Source: an uncultured Aquimarina sp.
GTDB lineage: Bacteria; Bacteroidota; Bacteroidia; Flavobacteriales; Flavobacteriaceae
NCBI GenBank assembly: GCA_947498815.1
Contig: CANMLU010000019.1
Span: 1-64,000, forward strand
Direction of reading: 5' to 3'
DNA: 64,000 nucleotides
Shown here: positions 61,682 through 64,000 of the stretch, one piece after another
Layout: every line of letters begins with the position of its first letter
Numbering within the stretch: the stretch's first letter is position 1
Made by a program: the position numbers and the translations under genes
The notes under the pieces: generated by a model
What the model was told of the DNA's origin: nothing
The model's input: the letters and a program-made list of their open reading frames with translations, nothing else
Databases searched by the model: none

Positions 61682-63148
61682 TTATTGTGGGGGTTCAGGA
61701 ATTTCAATTGCTTTACATATTTGTGTTCCATTTGGACATTCTGGAGTTTCGATCATTAAACAAATCTCATACGTCCCAGGATTAAATTGGTAATAGAAAG
61801 GATCCGCAGATCCCATTACACTGTCTACGAGTTCTCCATCAACAAACCATTCTAAGGTAACATCAGCCATTCCTTCAAACTCTCTAGGGTAGAAATAGTA
61901 TGCTAGATTATCTCCATCTTGTTCTGCTTCAAAGAATAACTCTGGACATGCTACAGAAGATTCGATCTCGATAACTTTACAGAATGAAGTACCTTCTGGA
62001 CACTCTGGTGTTTCTATCATTAAACATACTTCATATCTTCCTGGACCATCAAACTCGTGATAAAATGGATTGTTATGAGGAAATTCTGGAGAACTACCTA
62101 CAAAATCACCATTTACAAACCAATCCAATTGCGTGTCATCAATACCATCAAAAGCTCTTGGGTAAAAATAGTATGCTGCTTTATCCCCATCTCTTTCCTT
62201 CTCAAAAAATAGTTCAGGGCATTTCGCATCAGGCATATTTCGTACAAAAATTTCTTCACAGTAAGAAAGTTCTTCATCACAGCCTTCAACCTCAACCTTT
62301 AAACAAACTATATACACACCTTCGGTAAATTCATAAAAGAAATATGCTCCACCATTTTGTTGTGTATTAGGATCTTCAATCTGAACTTCATCCACAAACC
62401 ATTTAAATCTACTCACTCTGTCTAAACTTTCAAAATCTGCAGCAAACTTGTACTTATGAATCGAATCATTATCAACTATTACAACATCCTTTTTATAAAC
62501 TTCAAACTTTACATCTGGACATTTTACATCACGTTCTTCGATTTCTATTACTTTACAGTACGAAGTACCTTCTGGGCAATCCGGAGTTTCGGCTTTGATA
62601 CACACTTCATATCTTCCTGGTCCTTCAAAATCCCATAGTAAGTAATTATCCTCGTCTGGAGCAGAATCCTCTACCAACTCACCATTTATAAACCAACCAT
62701 AAGATAATGAATCGATTCCTCTAAAATCTGCCATAAACTTATAAGTAAGTGGTCCTTCATACTTTTTTGCCTTAAAAAATAAATCAGGACAAGGATCGTT
62801 TTCGTCTACTGTAACATCTATATCCACACATGCTTCTCGTACCACATCTCCTTTAATTAATTTTACACAAATAGTATGTGTACCAGATTCAAAAAGATAA
62901 TCCAAAATCTGATTGATAATCTCATTTTGATTTTCGCCATCTATAACTTCTCCATCTACTGTCCAAATCAATTGTGCATCTTCCATTCCGCTAGTTTTAG
63001 CTTCAAAACTATATACTGCACTACCTTCTTTATTGTCTACTATAATTTCGACTTCCGGATCATTGTCAAACTCTTCATTTACCTCACAAGAAGTAAATCC
63101 TATTACAAGTGTTAAAGTCAATATAAACCAAATGCTAAGTTTTTTCAT
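61682..63148 (-). CDS. Lipoprotein with five PKD-like repeats
   Basis: 488 aa, lipobox FTSC (Cys21). Five Ig/PKD-like domains of ~80-95 residues follow. Domains 2-5 each begin CPDL/CPEL-FF and contain YEVCLxxETPECPxGTxxCKxIEI with three Cys; the fourth and fifth share AYYFYPRxFxG. The repeats resemble those of the 57887-59329 protein. It is probably a surface structural or binding protein. It lies divergent from a sigma factor gene (157 nt between start codons). Confidence 0.82.
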   Translation of the reverse strand: MKKLSIWFILTLTLVIGFTSCEVNEEFDNDPEVEIIVDNKEGSAVYSFEAKTSGMEDAQLIWTVDGEVIDGENQNEIINQILDYLFESGTHTICVKLIKGDVVREACVDIDVTVDENDPCPDLFFKAKKYEGPLTYKFMADFRGIDSLSYGWFINGELVEDSAPDEDNYLLWDFEGPGRYEVCIKAETPDCPEGTSYCKVIEIEERDVKCPDVKFEVYKKDVVIVDNDSIHKYKFAADFESLDRVSRFKWFVDEVQIEDPNTQQNGGAYFFYEFTEGVYIVCLKVEVEGCDEELSYCEEIFVRNMPDAKCPELFFEKERDGDKAAYYFYPRAFDGIDDTQLDWFVNGDFVGSSPEFPHNNPFYHEFDGPGRYEVCLMIETPECPEGTSFCKVIEIESSVACPELFFEAEQDGDNLAYYFYPREFEGMADVTLEWFVDGELVDSVMGSADPFYYQFNPGTYEICLMIETPECPNGTQICKAIEIPEPPQ

Positions 63149-63206
63149 CGTATTTTATTTTTGGGTTATTTATTTCAAATTGGAAACATTGCTGTCTCTG
63201 TAAATG

Positions 63207-63236
63207 AAACGCCCTTAAAAAAACTTACCCTACCCC
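63207..63236 (-). promoter_or_regulatory. ECF-type promoter of PKD gene 2
   Basis: On the minus strand GGGGTAGGGT (63236-63227), 15 nt, then CGTTT (63211-63207), identical in both blocks and spacing to the element before the first PKD gene. The divergent sigma factor starts at 63305, a good candidate for the factor that reads it. Confidence 0.6.
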
Positions 63237-63304
63237 TTAACTTTTTATTTTTTGATAGCTTGAAAAAAAAATCTAGATTTGAAGATATATTTTTCATACC
63301 CCAA

Positions 63305-63826
63305 ATGTCTGACAACAAAAACTCTACATGTAACGAAAAAGCCTTTGATCAATTTTTCAAAAGTCACTCTAAACTTTTGAGAAATTATGTCTATTATAAA
63401 TTTGGCGATTTGGATCAAGCCGAAGATCTTGTTCAAGATGCTTTTATCAAATTATGGAACAACTGCTCAAAGGTTCCCTTGGATAAGGCCAAAAGTTATG
63501 TCTATACCATCGCGACCAATTTGGGTATCAGTATTGCCAGGCATCAAAAAGTAAAATTTAAATATCAAGATTATATTACTCAGCGTAAAACTGATATTAA
63601 CCAGGAGTCTCCAGAATTCATTATTCTAGAAAAAGAATACATGGAAAAATTGAAAAATGCTATTGCCAAATTACCAGAGCGACAGAGAGAAGTTTTTCTT
63701 TTGAGCAGAATTGATAAAAAAACATATAAAGAGATCGCAGAATTATCTGATGTATCGGTTAAAGCCATAGAAAAACTTATGCATAAAGCATTATTATCTT
63801 TAAGAAAAACAATAGGAAATGTATAA
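63305..63826 (+). CDS. RNA polymerase sigma-70 family (ECF) factor
   Basis: 173 aa from ATG at 63305; the frame is open to 63161, but MSDNKNSTCNEKAFDQFFKSHS is the normal ECF beginning and the upstream part would overlap the PKD promoter. Region 2: LRNYVYYKFGDLDQAEDLVQDAFIKLWNN, AKSYVYTIATNLGISIARH. Region 4: AIAKLPERQREVFLLSRIDKKTYKEIAELSDVSVKAIEKLMHKAL. No anti-sigma gene is visible before the next gene. It probably drives the two PKD genes. Confidence 0.88.
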   Translation: MSDNKNSTCNEKAFDQFFKSHSKLLRNYVYYKFGDLDQAEDLVQDAFIKLWNNCSKVPLDKAKSYVYTIATNLGISIARHQKVKFKYQDYITQRKTDINQESPEFIILEKEYMEKLKNAIAKLPERQREVFLLSRIDKKTYKEIAELSDVSVKAIEKLMHKALLSLRKTIGNV

Positions 63827-63894
63827 AAAGTTTTCAGTCTCAGTAAGCAGTAGTTAAGGAAAAACAAACATGATGATAACAAAATTTGACCCAT

Positions 63895-64000
63895 ATGGAT
63901 TTTAAAAATCTGTTAGCATATAAAAAATCATTTGATTTGGCGATGAAAATATTTGAAATCACTAAAGGCTTCCCAAAAGAAGAGAAGTATTCTCTTACAG
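63895..64000 (+). CDS. Four-helix-bundle protein, 5' part (window edge)
   Basis: ATG at 63895 opens a frame that runs off the window after 35 codons: MDFKNLLAYKKSFDLAMKIF then EITKGFPKEEKYSLT. This is the start of the four-helix-bundle family (S23/IVP type, first seen in 23S rRNA intervening sequences), whose members typically begin with xDLxVWxKAxxLAxxIY and FPxxExYxLT. The function is unknown, and such genes are often scattered near mobile sequences. Confidence 0.82.
   Translation, partial: MDFKNLLAYKKSFDLAMKIFEITKGFPKEEKYSLT

Noticed and set aside
63161-63304. Sigma factor start at 63161
   Set aside because: The added 48 residues do not look like a sigma N-terminus and would overlap the PKD promoter element; ATG 63305 fits the family.

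Overview
The window is a chromosomal stretch of a marine-type Bacteroidota, most likely a Flavobacteriaceae close to Aquimarina (inference from low G+C, SusC/SusD pairs, a type IX secretion sorting domain, many lipoproteins without Shine-Dalgarno sequences, TAnnTTTG-type -7 promoter elements, and the fused NagB-LmbE enzyme). Core genes and accessory cassettes alternate.

Region 1 (1-1.2 kb): a tRNA-Pro(GGG) gene on the minus strand with a tandem array behind it. Each ~339 bp unit carries a small GIY-YIG nuclease gene plus the 5' half of the tRNA, interrupted by a ~39 bp double-hairpin insert. One nuclease copy is frameshifted, and a decayed further unit lies near 1.1 kb. Region 2 (1.2-3.5 kb): cytochrome bd oxidase cydAB. 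Region 3 (3.6-11.9 kb): a sigma-70-like factor with a TPR membrane partner (probable anti-sigma), divergent from a subtilase lipoprotein, a secreted membrane-anchored TPR-CHAT protease and two further lipoproteins. This is the best candidate for an undescribed envelope system. Region 4 (12-16.4 kb): a methyltransferase-like membrane protein, a secreted GH13 amylase with three CBM26-like modules and a T9SS tail, LacI-type operator palindromes upstream, and a SnoaL-like protein. Region 5 (16.5-21.6 kb): tRNA-Pro(TGG), then a TonB receptor, a PQQ-type sugar dehydrogenase and a cytochrome c, which look like one periplasmic sugar-oxidation unit.

Region 6 (21.6-35.1 kb) reads as a peptidoglycan/amino-sugar utilisation locus: DeoR regulator, NagB-LmbE fusion, SusC, SusD, a GHL10 (DigH-like) glycosidase, AmpG-like permease, NagZ-like GH3, a methyltransferase and AnmK. 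It gives an almost complete route from outer-membrane uptake of glycan strands to amino-sugar phosphates.

Region 7 (35.1-56.4 kb) is mostly housekeeping: udk, an FtsB-like protein, both methylmalonyl-CoA mutase subunits, a dienoyl-CoA-reductase-like SDR, parAB, dapB, lepB, WbqC-like, an EEP phosphatase, two rhomboids, mutL, ribH, a TPR protein, recF and a DUF721/DciA-like gene.

Region 8 (56.4-64 kb) is a second accessory zone: an M57-type metalloprotease lipoprotein, two bulb-lectin lipoprotein paralogues with mosaic identity, two Cys-containing PKD-repeat lipoproteins and a sigma factor. It holds a two-copy structured element with a compensatory base change, a relic of the DUF721 3' end, a 57 nt hairpin, and an identical GGGGTAGGGT-N15-CGTTT promoter-like element before both PKD genes. 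The window ends inside a four-helix-bundle gene. All functional calls come from reading motifs; no database search was run.
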